This document shows positions 7,248 to 16,311 of a stretch of 64,000 nt of DNA, in pieces; position 1 is the stretch's first letter, and the number at the start of each line of letters is the position of its first letter. Position numbers and translations under genes: made by a program. The notes under the pieces were generated by a model. It had not been told where the DNA came from. It ran no database searches and saw only the letters and a program-made list of their open reading frames with translations. Where the stretch lies: NCBI GenBank assembly GCA_020636915.1, contig JACJWV010000018.1, positions 1 to 64,000 on the forward strand, given 5' to 3'. The stretch is from Nocardioides sp. (lineage in GTDB: Bacteria > Actinomycetota > Actinomycetes > Propionibacteriales > Nocardioidaceae).

Positions 7248-8855
7248 GTGCAGCTCTCCCGTCGTGACCTCTTCCGTTCCTCCCTCGTCGTCGGTGGCGC
7301 CGCCGCCCTCGGCGGCTTCGGCTCCCTCTCCGCGGACGCCGTCGCCGGCACCGGTGCGGCCGCCCGCGCCACCGGCGCGGCCGCCCGCGCGACGACCCGC
7401 ACGGTCGTGCTCGACAAGGGGGCGCCCGGCGCCGGCGGTTGGCGCCCCATCGTCGAGCGGCCCGGCGAGTCCTACGTCGTCCGGGCCGGCCTGGGCGCGA
7501 GCCCGAAGAAGGGCCGCGACAAGCGCCGCAAGGGTCTGCTGGCGTTCGCCCAGCTGACCGACGTCCACGTGGTCGACGCGCAGTCGCCGATCCGGATCGA
7601 GTACGGCGAGAAGGTCAGCAGCAGCGCCTACCGGCCGCAGGAGATCCTCAGCGGCCACGTCGCCGACGCGATGGTGCGCGAGATCAACGCGATCGGCAGC
7701 GGCCCGGTGACCGGCCGTCCGCTCGCCTTCGCGATCCAGACCGGCGACAACTCCGACAGCACGCAGTACAACGAGCTCCGCTGGAACATCGACGTCCTCG
7801 ACGGCGGGACGGTCCGGGTCGACTCCGGCGACCTGACCAAGTACGAGGGCGTCATGGACCAGGTCCCGGCGTACTACGACACGATGTTCTGGCACCCCGA
7901 CGGGACGCCGGACGGCAAGACCGACGACGACCCCCGGGCCCTCTACGGCTTCCCCACGATCCCGGGCCTGCTCGATGCCGCCCGCCAGCCGTTCGACGCC
8001 GAGGGCCTGGCGATGCCGTGGTACGCCGCGATGGGCAACCACGACGGGCTCGTCCAGGGCAACTTCCCTGCGACCGACGCGCAGCGGGCCAAGGCCATCG
8101 GGTCGATCAAGCCGACCTCGAAGGGCGACCGCACGATCACCCCGGACCCCGACCGCCGGCTGCTCGAGCGCGTCGAGTGGGTGCAGGAGCACTTCACCAC
8201 CACCACGACCCCGGAGGGTCACGGGTTCACCGAGCAGAATCTGGCCGACGACACCGCCTACTACACCTTCGACCAGGGCAAGGTCCGGTTCATCGTCCTG
8301 GACACGGTCTCGCCGTTCGGCGACAAGGGCTACCTGGACAACAAGCAGGTGTCGTGGCTGAAGAAGCTGCTCGGCAACAGCCGCCGCAAGCTCGTGGTGG
8401 TCGCGAGCCACCACCCGCTCGCCTCGTTCGAGGACACGGCGCTCGCCGCCAAGATCGCCCGCCTCCTCATGAGCTACGACAACGTCATCGCGTGGGTCAA
8501 CGGGCACACCCACACCAACAACATCTGGCCGCACGCGCGCAAGCAGAGCGGCAAGGTCGTCGGCGGCTTCTGGGAGATCAACACCGCCTCCCACATCGAC
8601 TGGCCCCAGCAGTCGCGGCTGCTCGAGGTCACCGACAACAAGGACGGGACCGTCTCGATCTTCGCCACGATGGTCGACCACGGTGGACCGCTGGTGACCG
8701 TCGAGGACACCGACCTGACCGACCCGCTGCAGCTCGCCGGGCTCTCCCGCCTGCTGGGCGCCAACGACTGGCAGGAGCGCGACAACAAGCGGCGCGGCAA
8801 GCGGACCGACCGCAACGTCGAGCTGCTCGTGCCAGCGCCGAAGTTCCTGCGCTGA
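7248..8855 (+). CDS. Tat-exported metallophosphoesterase (TIGR03767-like)
   Basis: 535 residues with a twin-arginine signal ([20 protein letters not shown]), so it is probably folded with its metal in the cytoplasm before export. Calcineurin-type phosphoesterase blocks appear in order: [33 protein letters not shown] and GHTHTNNIW, supplying the dinuclear metal ligands. A long insertion between the first Asp blocks and GNHD matches a family of large actinobacterial secreted phosphoesterases. The substrate is unknown; phosphate scavenging or cell-envelope phosphate turnover is plausible. It starts at GTG 7248, 27 bases after the LOG gene, and converges with the glycosyltransferase downstream. 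Confidence 0.85.
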   Translation: MQLSRRDLFRSSLVVGGAAALGGFGSLSADAVAGTGAAARATGAAARATTRTVVLDKGAPGAGGWRPIVERPGESYVVRAGLGASPKKGRDKRRKGLLAFAQLTDVHVVDAQSPIRIEYGEKVSSSAYRPQEILSGHVADAMVREINAIGSGPVTGRPLAFAIQTGDNSDSTQYNELRWNIDVLDGGTVRVDSGDLTKYEGVMDQVPAYYDTMFWHPDGTPDGKTDDDPRALYGFPTIPGLLDAARQPFDAEGLAMPWYAAMGNHDGLVQGNFPATDAQRAKAIGSIKPTSKGDRTITPDPDRRLLERVEWVQEHFTTTTTPEGHGFTEQNLADDTAYYTFDQGKVRFIVLDTVSPFGDKGYLDNKQVSWLKKLLGNSRRKLVVVASHHPLASFEDTALAAKIARLLMSYDNVIAWVNGHTHTNNIWPHARKQSGKVVGGFWEINTASHIDWPQQSRLLEVTDNKDGTVSIFATMVDHGGPLVTVEDTDLTDPLQLAGLSRLLGANDWQERDNKRRGKRTDRNVELLVPAPKFLR

Positions 8856-8876
8856 CTCCCTGCCGGTCCAGCGGCG

Positions 8877-10007
8877 TCAGGCGGCGCGCCTGCGGGCCGC
8901 GCTGCCCGCGACGACGTCGCGGTAGTGGTCGACCAGCGCCGTGTTGACGACCGCCCACGACCGGTCGCGGACACTGCGCCGCGCCGCCAGACCCATCCGC
9001 CGCCGGTGGAGGCGGTTCGACACCAGCAGGTCGACCTGCGCCGCCAGGTCGGCGCGGTCGCCCGGCTCGTAGAGCCGGCCGGCGACCCGGTCCGCGACCA
9101 CGTCGACGGGACCGCCCGAGCGCGGCGCGACGACGGGGACGCCCGAGGCGAGCGCCTCCTGCGCGGACTGGCAGTAGGTCTCGTGGCGGCCGGTGTGCAC
9201 GAAGACGTCCAGCGACGCGTACGCCGACGCGAGCTCCGCGCCGTGCAGCACGCCCAGGAACGCGGCGTCCGGGAGGAGAGCCCGCAGCCGCCGCTCCTCC
9301 GGCCCGCCCCCCACGACCACCAGCCGGTGACGGGGATCGGCGTGGAGGCAGGCGAGGAGGTCCAGCTCCTTCTCCGCGGCGAGCCGGCCGACGTAGCCGA
9401 CCAGCAGCCGCCCGTCCGGAGCGAGCCGTTCACGCAGGGACGCCGAGCGGTGCACCGGGTGGAACTGCTGGAGGTCCACCCCGCGCGGCCACAGCGCGGT
9501 CGCGTGCACCCCGAGGTCGGCGAGCTGGCGCAGGCTCGCCGACGACGGCGCCAGCGTCCGGTCCACGCCGAGGTGGATGCGGCGGGTCAGCGACGCCATC
9601 GCGCGCGGGCCGCCCGCGACGCCGTAGCGCTCGGCGAAGCCCACGAGGTCGGTCTGGTAGACCGCGACCGTGGGGATGCCGAGCTCGGCGGCCGCTCGCA
9701 CGGCCTGGTGGCCCAGGGTCGCGGGCGACGCGACGTGCACCACGTCGGGCCGGAACCGGAGCATCACCGAGCGCAGGCGACGGCGCGTCTCCAGGCCGAT
9801 GCGGAAGTCACGGTAGAACGGCAGGCTGGCGCCGCGGGCCCGGGTGACCGGGAAGCCGGCGTACGTCTCGGGCCCGGTCGGGGCGACCAGCTCGGCCTCG
9901 TGCCCCTCGACGGCCAGGTGCTCGAGCACCCGGCGCACGGAGTTGGTGACGCCGTTGACCTGCGGCAGGAACGACTCGGAGACGATCAGCACCCGGAGCT
10001 TGTCCAC
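8877..10007 (-). CDS. GT4 glycosyltransferase, GDP-mannose-dependent alpha-mannosyltransferase type
   Basis: 376-residue GT-B fold enzyme. The N-terminus RVLIVSESFLPQVNGVTNSVRRVLEHL is typical of actinobacterial mannosyltransferases that act on phosphatidylinositol mannosides or related glycolipids. The donor-binding domain shows LVGYVGRLAAEKELDLL near residue 205 and the C-terminal EALASGVPVVAPRSGGPVD with the conserved catalytic Glu of the EX7E motif. It likely works at the inner face of the membrane on a lipid acceptor. The exact acceptor cannot be read from sequence. It stands alone, with an 85-base gap to the WXG100-like cassette that is transcribed towards it. Confidence 0.85.
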   Translation of the reverse strand: MDKLRVLIVSESFLPQVNGVTNSVRRVLEHLAVEGHEAELVAPTGPETYAGFPVTRARGASLPFYRDFRIGLETRRRLRSVMLRFRPDVVHVASPATLGHQAVRAAAELGIPTVAVYQTDLVGFAERYGVAGGPRAMASLTRRIHLGVDRTLAPSSASLRQLADLGVHATALWPRGVDLQQFHPVHRSASLRERLAPDGRLLVGYVGRLAAEKELDLLACLHADPRHRLVVVGGGPEERRLRALLPDAAFLGVLHGAELASAYASLDVFVHTGRHETYCQSAQEALASGVPVVAPRSGGPVDVVADRVAGRLYEPGDRADLAAQVDLLVSNRLHRRRMGLAARRSVRDRSWAVVNTALVDHYRDVVAGSAARRRAA

Positions 10008-10091
10008 GGCTCCTGACGCTAGGGAGCGCGTCTAACGGGGGCCGAGATCGACGTGGCGGTCGGGTGAATGTCGCGTGCCGAACCGGCCGCG

Positions 10092-10832
10092 TCAGCGGCG
10101 GATCTCCGCGACGACCTCGTCACTGCCCATCCGCTGCCGCAGCGCGGGGTCGACGATGCACCGCGCCACCACGCCGACGACCACCACCGGGTCCTCGGCG
10201 AGGTAGCGGCTGTCGACGGCGACCACACCCGCCGGGGCCGTCGGCTCGCGCTGCCACAGCCACCGGGTGCGGACGACGGGCTGCGGTGGCGGCCCGGCCA
10301 GGGTGAGCGCCAGCGGCTCGGACGGCACCGCACCCGCGAGCTCGTCCCACGAGATCGACCAGCTCACCGCCTCCTTGCGCTGCTCGACGCCGGCCGGGGT
10401 CAGGTAGAGGCCGCCGGGGACGACGCGCCCCCGGGCCACGGCGACCAGGGGTGACGCGAAGCCGAGCGCGACGAGGGCGAGGATGACGCGGGCGGCCGGG
10501 GCATCGGCGACGACGCATCCCACCACCGCCCAGGCGGCGAGCAGCGCGGGCATCACGGCCGACATGACCGTGGGCACCCCGGAGCGCACGAACGCGGTCG
10601 CGCGGACCCCCGATGGCGCCGTCGCGACGCTGACCCCGGGCCGGTGCCGCACGAACCAGGCGTCGTGACCGACGAGGACGAGGCCGCCCGCCGCGACCAC
10701 CAGGAGCAGGAGCCCGCCGAGGAGGCCGACGTCGCGGTCGCTCGTGGTGGCGAGCAACCCGGCGCCGAGCAGGGCGAGGAGGAGGTAGCCGACGGCGTAC
10801 GCCGCGTTCCGGCCGTTGTGGAGGTCGGTCAT
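10092..10832 (-). CDS. Membrane protein with C-terminal PH-like domain; candidate immunity partner
   Basis: 246 residues, last gene of a four-gene cassette. Two pairs of hydrophobic segments occupy roughly residues 10-58 and 85-130. A soluble cytoplasmic part follows, with a pattern (GGLYLTPAGVE.....SWDELAG) like bacterial PH-like domains. Its ATG lies one base after the TGA of the glycine-zipper protein, so the two are translationally linked. A small polytopic protein directly downstream of a putative pore-forming effector is the expected place for an immunity protein, but that function is inferred from position only. No family name is claimed. Confidence 0.6.
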   Translation of the reverse strand: MTDLHNGRNAAYAVGYLLLALLGAGLLATTSDRDVGLLGGLLLLVVAAGGLVLVGHDAWFVRHRPGVSVATAPSGVRATAFVRSGVPTVMSAVMPALLAAWAVVGCVVADAPAARVILALVALGFASPLVAVARGRVVPGGLYLTPAGVEQRKEAVSWSISWDELAGAVPSEPLALTLAGPPPQPVVRTRWLWQREPTAPAGVVAVDSRYLAEDPVVVVGVVARCIVDPALRQRMGSDEVVAEIRR

Positions 10833-10833
10833 G

Positions 10834-12015
10834 TCAGTCGAACAGCCCGCCGATCCCGTCCACGACCGCGCCGGCGCCGTCCACGATGGCGCCCCCGGTG
10901 TCCTCCAGCGCGTCGACTCCCGAGTCGAACGCCGCGCCCACGTCGGGGCCGTTCTCGAACAGGGAGTCGATGGCGCCGGAGGTGAAGATGCCGACGCCCG
11001 CTCCGACCACGGCACCCGCTGCGGTGCCCACGCCCGGGATCGGCACGAAGGAGCCGACCACCGCGCCGGTCGCGGCACCGGCGCCGACCGAGGCGAGAAA
11101 GCCACCGGCACCTGAGGCCGTCGCCTGCACGGGGTCCTCGCCGCTGGCGATGTCCAGCCCGATGCCGGCGATGGCCAGCGCGCCACTGCCCTTGAGCGGG
11201 ATCGACTTGCTCGCCTTCGCGAGGTCATCGGCACCGGCCGCCATCTCGTCGGCGTTGCGCGCGACCTGACCCCAGTGGTCCAGGTCGTCGTAGAGGGTGG
11301 AGAGGCCGGCGCCCGGGTTGGCCCGCAGCCGCTGGAGGTTCTCGCCGGCGAGACCGGAGAAGTAGCCCGCGGTGCCGCGCAGCGCGGACGCGTTGAACTC
11401 CATGACGGCTCCGGCGAAGCCGCCGGCGATGTCGGCCGCATTGAGCACCCAGTCCGGGCCCTCCAGCCCGCGGTACTCGTCGCGGAGCCCCTGCGCCGCG
11501 GTCGTCAGGTCCGAGCGCACGTCGGCTGCGTCGGACGCCGCCTTGTTGTAGGCGCGGATCTTGTCCTGGTGCTTGTTCCACGCGGTCACGGCCGAGTTGT
11601 AGGCATCGGCGGCCGCAGGCGAGATCGGACCCGCCGGAGGTGGGCCCGGATCGGCGGGTCCGCTGCCCGGCTCCTGGACGAGGTAGGCCGACACGGTGAG
11701 CCCGGCGCCCTCCGCCGTCGACCGGATGTCGGCCATCCGGTGCTGCAGGTTGCCCAGTCGGGCGGCGTACGCCTCGAGGGCCCCGGCGACGCCGGAGGTC
11801 GCGGCGGCGAGTGCGTCGACACGTCCGACCCCGCTGCCCATCGTGCCGGCGAACGCGGTGCCGGTCTCGCCCTGCCAGTCGGAGGCCGCGGTGGACCGGG
11901 CGGCGGCCATGGCGTCGGCACCCGACGTGACGGCCTTGCCCAGGGTGCCTCGCAACCAGTCGGCGGCGCCCTCGATGGAGGAGGGCGACCCCTGGATCTC
12001 GGTGTCGACCGGCAT
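10834..12015 (-). CDS. WXG100-like protein with glycine-zipper C-terminus; putative type VII secretion effector
   Basis: 393 residues. The N-terminal ~100 residues form a predicted helical hairpin with a WxG turn (SDWQGETGTAF near residue 50), as in ESX/WXG100 substrates. A Pro-rich linker (PADPGPPPAGP) leads to a second helical region and then to a small-residue, hydrophobic C-terminal part with repeated GxxxG spacing (GAATGAVVGSFVPIPGVGTA, then GAGVGIF). The final residues are acidic and Gly-rich, ending GIGGLFD. Glycine-zipper tails of this type insert into membranes in some LXG toxins. That comparison, and any antibacterial role, is inference. Its start overlaps the upstream stop as TGATG. 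Confidence 0.65.
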   Translation of the reverse strand: MPVDTEIQGSPSSIEGAADWLRGTLGKAVTSGADAMAAARSTAASDWQGETGTAFAGTMGSGVGRVDALAAATSGVAGALEAYAARLGNLQHRMADIRSTAEGAGLTVSAYLVQEPGSGPADPGPPPAGPISPAAADAYNSAVTAWNKHQDKIRAYNKAASDAADVRSDLTTAAQGLRDEYRGLEGPDWVLNAADIAGGFAGAVMEFNASALRGTAGYFSGLAGENLQRLRANPGAGLSTLYDDLDHWGQVARNADEMAAGADDLAKASKSIPLKGSGALAIAGIGLDIASGEDPVQATASGAGGFLASVGAGAATGAVVGSFVPIPGVGTAAGAVVGAGVGIFTSGAIDSLFENGPDVGAAFDSGVDALEDTGGAIVDGAGAVVDGIGGLFD

Positions 12016-12305
12016 CAGCGCGCCCCCGGACCGAACGGGGAGCCGAAGGAGTCGCGCGCGGCGAGGTCCGCGTCGAGCAGTGAAGTCGCCGAGTCGCGCA
12101 CCTTGCCGCTCGCGGCCGCCAGACCCTCGCTGAGCCCGGCGGCGCTCTCGCTGACCCGCGCGATCAGGGCCGTCACGAGCGCCGAGGCCTCGCCGGCGTC
12201 GACTCCGGCCGGGGCGGAGCCGGCGGTGTCGTCGAGCACCGAACGGGCGTGGTCGAGGTTCGTGGCGATCGTCTCGGCGGTCGCCCACGTCAGGTCGATG
12301 GTCAC
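12015..12305 (-). CDS. Small helical ESX/EspC-like protein
   Basis: 96 residues, Ala/Ser-rich and predicted almost entirely helical, without a clear WxG turn. This resembles the small partner proteins (EspC-like or WXG-like) encoded beside larger type VII substrates, which often form heterodimers with them. The GTG start overlaps the upstream stop as GTGA, and its stop overlaps the next start by one base, so expression with the neighbours must be tightly coupled. The name is based on size, composition and position, not a motif. Confidence 0.5.
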   Translation of the reverse strand: MTIDLTWATAETIATNLDHARSVLDDTAGSAPAGVDAGEASALVTALIARVSESAAGLSEGLAAASGKVRDSATSLLDADLAARDSFGSPFGPGAR

Positions 12306-12580
12306 GACGCGGCCTCCTCCACCGGCCCGGGCCGCCGGTCGAGGAACAGCAGGTCGTACGGCGCGGCGTCGAAGGCCCGCTGCAGGTCCTGGACCGTGAG
12401 CAGCACCCAGGGCGCGTCGGCGCGGTAGAAGGACACGAGCCGGTCCAGTGCGGAGTAGACGAACAGCGCGACGCGTCCGTCGGCGGTGCGGTGCATCGCC
12501 AGTCGTGCCTCTCCCCCGTCACCGACCGGCTGCAGGGTGGGTGCGTACACCACCGGTGGGAACACCTGCTCGGCCGTCAT
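12302..12580 (-). CDS. SAV_915/SseB N-terminal-like small protein
   Basis: 92 residues, first gene of the cassette. The pattern LAMHRTADGRVALFVYSALDRLVSFYR...PWVLLTVQDLQRAF, with a strand-rich core and a conserved aromatic stretch, resembles the SseB-type domain of small actinobacterial proteins found near WXG100 genes. It has no signal peptide or membrane segment. A chaperone or adaptor role for the helical products downstream is a guess from operon position. It lies 40 bases downstream of rlmN in the same direction, so read-through from rlmN is possible. Confidence 0.5.
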   Translation of the reverse strand: MTAEQVFPPVVYAPTLQPVGDGGEARLAMHRTADGRVALFVYSALDRLVSFYRADAPWVLLTVQDLQRAFDAAPYDLLFLDRRPGPVEEAAS

Positions 12581-12620
12581 GTCGGCCAGCGTTCCCAGCC
12601 GGGCCGCCGGGAAAACGAGG

Positions 12621-13745
12621 TCACTCCTCCGTGGCGGCCAGCTGTCCGCACGCGCCGTCGATCTCGCGTCCCCGGGTGTCGCGGACCGTGGTCGGGATGC
12701 CCTTCGCCTCGAGCCGGCGGACGAACTCCCGCTCGTCGGCCGGGTCCGAGGCCGTCCACTTCGAGCCGGGCGTCGGGTTGAGGGGGATCAGGTTGACGTG
12801 CACCCAGCCCCAGTCGCCGTACGCCTGCAGCACGTCGGCGAGCAGGTCGGCGCGCCACGCCTGGTCGTTGATCCCGCGCATCATGGCGTACTCGATCGAG
12901 ACCCGGCGCCTGGTCGTCCGCGCGTAGTCCCACGCCGCCGCCACGGTCTCGGTGACCGAGAACCGGGTGTTGATCGGAACCAGCTCGTTGCGCAGCTCGT
13001 CGTCCGGCGCGTGCAGGCTCAGCGCCAGCGTGACCGGGATGCCCTCACCGGCCAGCTGCCGGATGCGCGGCACCAGGCCCACGGTGGAGACGGTCACCCC
13101 GCGGGCGCTCATCCCCAGCCCCTCGGGGCTGGGGTCGGTGAGCCTGCGCACGGCGCCGATCACCGCGCGGTAGTTCGCCAGCGGCTCCCCCATGCCCATG
13201 AAGACGACGTTCGAGACGCGTCCCGGACCACCCGGGACCTCGCCACGGGCGAGGCTGCGTGCTCCCGCGACGACCTGCTCGACGATCTCAGCCGTCGACA
13301 TGTTGCGCTGGAGGCCACCTTGGCCGGTGGCGCAGAACGGGCACGCCATGCCGCAGCCCGCCTGGCTGGACACGCACATGGTGGCCCGGTCGGGATAGCG
13401 CATGAGGACGGACTCGACCAGCGCCCCGTCGAAGAGCTTCCACAACGTCTTCCGGGTCGTGCCGCGATCGGCCTCGAGGGTGCGCAGGGGCGTCATCAAC
13501 GACGGCAGGAGGTCGGCGACCAGCTCGTCGCGCTGCGCGGCCGGCAGGTCCGTCATCTCGCCGGGGTCGTCGACCAGCCGGGCGAAGTAGTGCGTCGAGA
13601 GCTGCTTGGCACGGAATCCCGGCAGGCCGAGCTCCTGTGCGTGCTCGACGCGCTCGGCGAGGGAGAGGTCGGCGAGGTGCCGCGGCGGCTTCCTGCGACC
13701 GCGCGGCTCGTCCATGACGAGGGGAAGGGCAGTGGGTTCGGACAT
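12621..13745 (-). CDS. rlmN: Dual-specificity 23S rRNA/tRNA adenine-C2 methyltransferase RlmN
   Basis: 374 residues, normal length for RlmN, a radical-SAM enzyme that methylates A2503 of 23S rRNA and A37 of some tRNAs. The iron-sulfur triad is CGMACPFC (Cys131, Cys135, Cys138), followed by [16 protein letters not shown]. The GMGEPLANY block for SAM binding is present, and the C-terminal [13 protein letters not shown] matches the family. The ATG at 13745 gives [10 protein letters not shown]; a longer in-frame reading to 13859 lacks family support. It heads the run that leads into the WXG100-like cassette. Confidence 0.95.
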   Translation of the reverse strand: MSEPTALPLVMDEPRGRRKPPRHLADLSLAERVEHAQELGLPGFRAKQLSTHYFARLVDDPGEMTDLPAAQRDELVADLLPSLMTPLRTLEADRGTTRKTLWKLFDGALVESVLMRYPDRATMCVSSQAGCGMACPFCATGQGGLQRNMSTAEIVEQVVAGARSLARGEVPGGPGRVSNVVFMGMGEPLANYRAVIGAVRRLTDPSPEGLGMSARGVTVSTVGLVPRIRQLAGEGIPVTLALSLHAPDDELRNELVPINTRFSVTETVAAAWDYARTTRRRVSIEYAMMRGINDQAWRADLLADVLQAYGDWGWVHVNLIPLNPTPGSKWTASDPADEREFVRRLEAKGIPTTVRDTRGREIDGACGQLAATEE

Positions 13746-13809
13746 CGGACGTCGATTCTCCCACCGACCGCGACGGGACCCCAATCGCGCGACCGCCGGG
13801 TCGCGCGCC

Positions 13810-14193
13810 TCAGGAGCGGTAGTTGACCATGTACCAGAGCACGACGCCGGACACGCCACCGACCACGAGGGCGGTGGTGACCATCCCGATCAGCATGTAG
13901 ATCCCGAACCGGCGGGTGCGGGGCACGATCACCAGGCCCACCGGGATCGCCAGGGTGACCAGCACGAACGGGAACAGGTCCTCGGCGGTGTGGTAGTCGA
14001 AGAGCAGGCCCAGCACGGCGGCGAACAGGCCAGGCACCACGATCACGAACGCCAGACCGCTGAAGAACCCGGTGAGCGCGGTGAACGTGGGGTGGTCGCG
14101 GTGCCACCAGTCGGGCGGGCGCTGCCCTGCCTCCGCCTCCGGCTGCTGCGGCGGCTGGGGTGCCTGCTCGGCGTGCTCCTGGTCGGTCGACAT
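13810..14193 (-). CDS. Three-helix membrane protein, unknown function
   Basis: 127 residues. A hydrophilic Pro/Gln/Glu-rich N-terminal tail of about 30 residues ends in [20 protein letters not shown], followed by three predicted membrane helices (about 38-60, 70-90 and 97-120). It lies between rlmN and a histidine phosphatase in the same orientation. No catalytic motif or recognised family is visible; it looks like a conserved actinobacterial membrane protein of unknown role. Confidence 0.65.
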   Translation of the reverse strand: MSTDQEHAEQAPQPPQQPEAEAGQRPPDWWHRDHPTFTALTGFFSGLAFVIVVPGLFAAVLGLLFDYHTAEDLFPFVLVTLAIPVGLVIVPRTRRFGIYMLIGMVTTALVVGGVSGVVLWYMVNYRS

Positions 14194-14265
14194 CGTCTCG
14201 ATGCTATGCGTTCCGAGACCATCCCGCGGCCCGGCGTGCCGGTCGGCCGCGCACGGTGAGACGGA

Positions 14266-14775
14266 TCACCCGATCGAGATCACGTCGGGCATCCCCAGGC
14301 GCGACCACCGCTCCAGGTCGGGCGGCCCACCGGTCAGCTCGGCGGCCACCAGCGTCCACGCGGTGCCGTGGCCGACCAGCACGAGATCCTCGCCCGGGTG
14401 CGCGTCGAGCAGACCGTGCACCACGGCGACCACCCGGTCGCGGGTGGCAGCGAGGGGCTCCCAGCCCTCGTGCGCGGGGACGTCCGGCGCCGCGAACGCC
14501 CGCCGCACGGTGCCGTCGAAGTCGTCGAGCCAGTCGCCGGTGTCGCGGACGTGCTCGCGCAGGCCGTCCACGATCCCGACCTCGCCGTCGGTGAGCAGGT
14601 GGGCGGTCGCGACCGCCTTCGGCTCCGGTGAGGAGAACCACCGCGCGCGCCCGGGCAGGCGACCGGACTCACGCAGTCGCCAGATGTCGTCGAACCCCGC
14701 CGGGTCGAGCTCCCAGGCGCTGGCCATCAGCCCGCGCTCGACCAGCGGGCGCCCGTGCCGGACCAGGTGGAGCAT
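14266..14775 (-). CDS. Histidine phosphatase superfamily protein
   Basis: 169 residues. The catalytic RHG of the phosphoglycerate-mutase-like fold is at the N-terminus (LHLVRHGRPLVERG), a second Arg lies in SSPEPKAVATAH, and the C-terminal HGTAWTLVA supplies the second His. These enzymes form a phosphohistidine intermediate to remove phosphate from small molecules or proteins; the substrate is unknown. Its ATG overlaps the cdsA stop as TGATG, so it is translated as the last gene of the rpsB-tsf-pyrH-frr-cdsA stretch. Confidence 0.85.
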   Translation of the reverse strand: MLHLVRHGRPLVERGLMASAWELDPAGFDDIWRLRESGRLPGRARWFSSPEPKAVATAHLLTDGEVGIVDGLREHVRDTGDWLDDFDGTVRRAFAAPDVPAHEGWEPLAATRDRVVAVVHGLLDAHPGEDLVLVGHGTAWTLVAAELTGGPPDLERWSRLGMPDVISIG

Positions 14776-15665
14776 CAGTAGACGAGGTAGTGCAGGAGCA
14801 GCCAGATCGGCGCCACCGTGGCGAGCAGCGAGTCCAGCCGGTCCATCAGGCCGCCGTGGCCGGGGATCACGTGGCTCATGTCCTTGATGCCGAGGTCACG
14901 CTTGATGACCGACTCGCAGAGGTCGCCCAGGGTCGCCATCACGACGGCGATGAGGCCGAGCAGGAGACCGACCCACCAGTCGCCGTCGAGCAGGTAGACC
15001 ACCAGCGCCCAGCCCGCGACCAGGCAGAACAGGACCGAGCCGGCGAAGCCCTCCCACGACTTCTTCGGGGAGATGACCGGGGCCATCGGGTGCTTGCCGA
15101 AGAGCACCCCGGCGACGTACCCGCCGATGTCCGAGGCGATGGTGACCACGATGAAGGTGATGATGCCCTGGACACCGGGGTCGTCGAGGCCGGCGCCGTC
15201 GACGCCGCCCTCGGCCAGCAGCAGCGCCACGAACGAGCCGAGGAACGGGATGTAGACCAGGCTGAACACCGAGGCGGTGGCGTCCTGGACGTAGCCGTCG
15301 ACGCCACGACGCAGCAGCCACAACATCGTGACGAGAGCGGTCACCGCGGTCGCGGTCACGAGCGCCGGCGAGCCCGAGAAGTAGGCGACCACGACCATCA
15401 CGACCCCGCCGGCCATCAGCGGCTGCTCGGGCAGGTCGATGCCCTTGGCGGAGAAACCGCGCCCGAGCTCCCAGATCGCCACGACGACCGCCGCGGCGAC
15501 GATGACCATGAACGCCGTCTTCCAGAACAGCAGCGACAGCGCGATGGCCGCGAGCAGCACCACGGCGGACGCGACGGCCGCGGGCAGGTTACGGCCGGCG
15601 CGGCCGTGGTCCTTCTGCGGTGGGTTCGCGGGTACGGAGGCGGCCGGCGACGTGGCGTCGGTCAT
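14775..15665 (-). CDS. cdsA: Phosphatidate cytidylyltransferase
   Basis: 296-residue polytopic membrane enzyme that makes CDP-diacylglycerol from phosphatidate and CTP, the entry to phosphatidylinositol and cardiolipin synthesis. About eight hydrophobic segments follow a polar N-terminal tail of 25 residues. The signature is intact near the C-terminus: ESVIKRDLGIKDMSHVIPGH continuing GGLMDRLDS. The ATG at 15665 places the start 26 bases after frr; a longer in-frame reading would run back into frr. The order frr-cdsA after pyrH is conserved in bacteria. Confidence 0.95.
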   Translation of the reverse strand: MTDATSPAASVPANPPQKDHGRAGRNLPAAVASAVVLLAAIALSLLFWKTAFMVIVAAAVVVAIWELGRGFSAKGIDLPEQPLMAGGVVMVVVAYFSGSPALVTATAVTALVTMLWLLRRGVDGYVQDATASVFSLVYIPFLGSFVALLLAEGGVDGAGLDDPGVQGIITFIVVTIASDIGGYVAGVLFGKHPMAPVISPKKSWEGFAGSVLFCLVAGWALVVYLLDGDWWVGLLLGLIAVVMATLGDLCESVIKRDLGIKDMSHVIPGHGGLMDRLDSLLATVAPIWLLLHYLVY

Positions 15666-15691
15666 GACGTCCTCATGGGGTGTCGAGCGGC

Positions 15692-16249
15692 TCAGACCTC
15701 GAGCAGCTCGGCCTCCTTGTGCTTGAGCAGCTCGTCGATCGTGTCGGTGTGCTTCTTCGTCATGCCGTCGAGCCGCTTCTCGGCACCGGTGACGTCGTCC
15801 TTGCCGACCTCGCCGTCCTTCTCGAGGCGCTCGAGGTGCTGCTTGGCCGTCCGGCGCAGGTTGCGGACCGCGACCCGGCCCTCCTCGGCCTTGTGGCGCG
15901 CCACCTTGGTGTACTCCTTGCGCCGCTCCTCGGTGAGCTCGGGGAACACGCATCGGATGATGCGGCCGTCGTCGGCGGGGTTCACGCCGAGGTCGGAGTC
16001 GCGGATCGCCTTCTCGATGTTGTGCATCGCGCCCTGGTCGTACGGCGAGATCAAGATGACCCGTGCCTCGGGCGAGGTGAACGACGCGAGCTGCTGCAGC
16101 GGCGTCGGCGACCCGTAGTAGTCGACCACGATCTTGTTGAACATGCTCGGGTGTGCCCGGCCGGCCCGGATCGCCGCGAACTCCTCGCGTGTCGCCTCGA
16201 CCGACTTGTCCATCTTGGTGTCGGCCTCGTTGAGGATGTCGTTGATCAC
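15692..16249 (-). CDS. frr: Ribosome recycling factor
   Basis: 185 residues, full length. RRF splits post-termination ribosomes together with EF-G. Family blocks are clear: an N-terminal helix with RAGRAHPSMFNKI, VDYYGSPTPLQQLASF, the RVILISPYD strand, a GVNPADDGRIIR loop, LTEERRKEY, and a C-terminal helix with KKHTDTIDELLKHKEAELLEV. The GTG at 16249 has AGGAGAA upstream. The 62-base gap to pyrH contains three near-identical 10-11-bp repeats. Confidence 0.97.
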   Translation of the reverse strand: MINDILNEADTKMDKSVEATREEFAAIRAGRAHPSMFNKIVVDYYGSPTPLQQLASFTSPEARVILISPYDQGAMHNIEKAIRDSDLGVNPADDGRIIRCVFPELTEERRKEYTKVARHKAEEGRVAVRNLRRTAKQHLERLEKDGEVGKDDVTGAEKRLDGMTKKHTDTIDELLKHKEAELLEV

Positions 16250-16259
16250 GGCTTCTCCT

Positions 16260-16291
16260 GCTCGGTCACTGCTCGGTCACTGCTGGTCACT
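16260..16291. repeat. Tandem 11-bp repeat in the pyrH-frr spacer
   Basis: GCTCGGTCACT occurs at 16260-16270 and 16271-16281, followed by GCTGGTCACT at 16282-16291. The block lies directly upstream of the frr ribosome binding site. It may be slippage debris; no regulatory role is evident. Confidence 0.6.
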
Positions 16292-16311
16292 GGTTGGTTG
16301 CTCGGGCGCGG

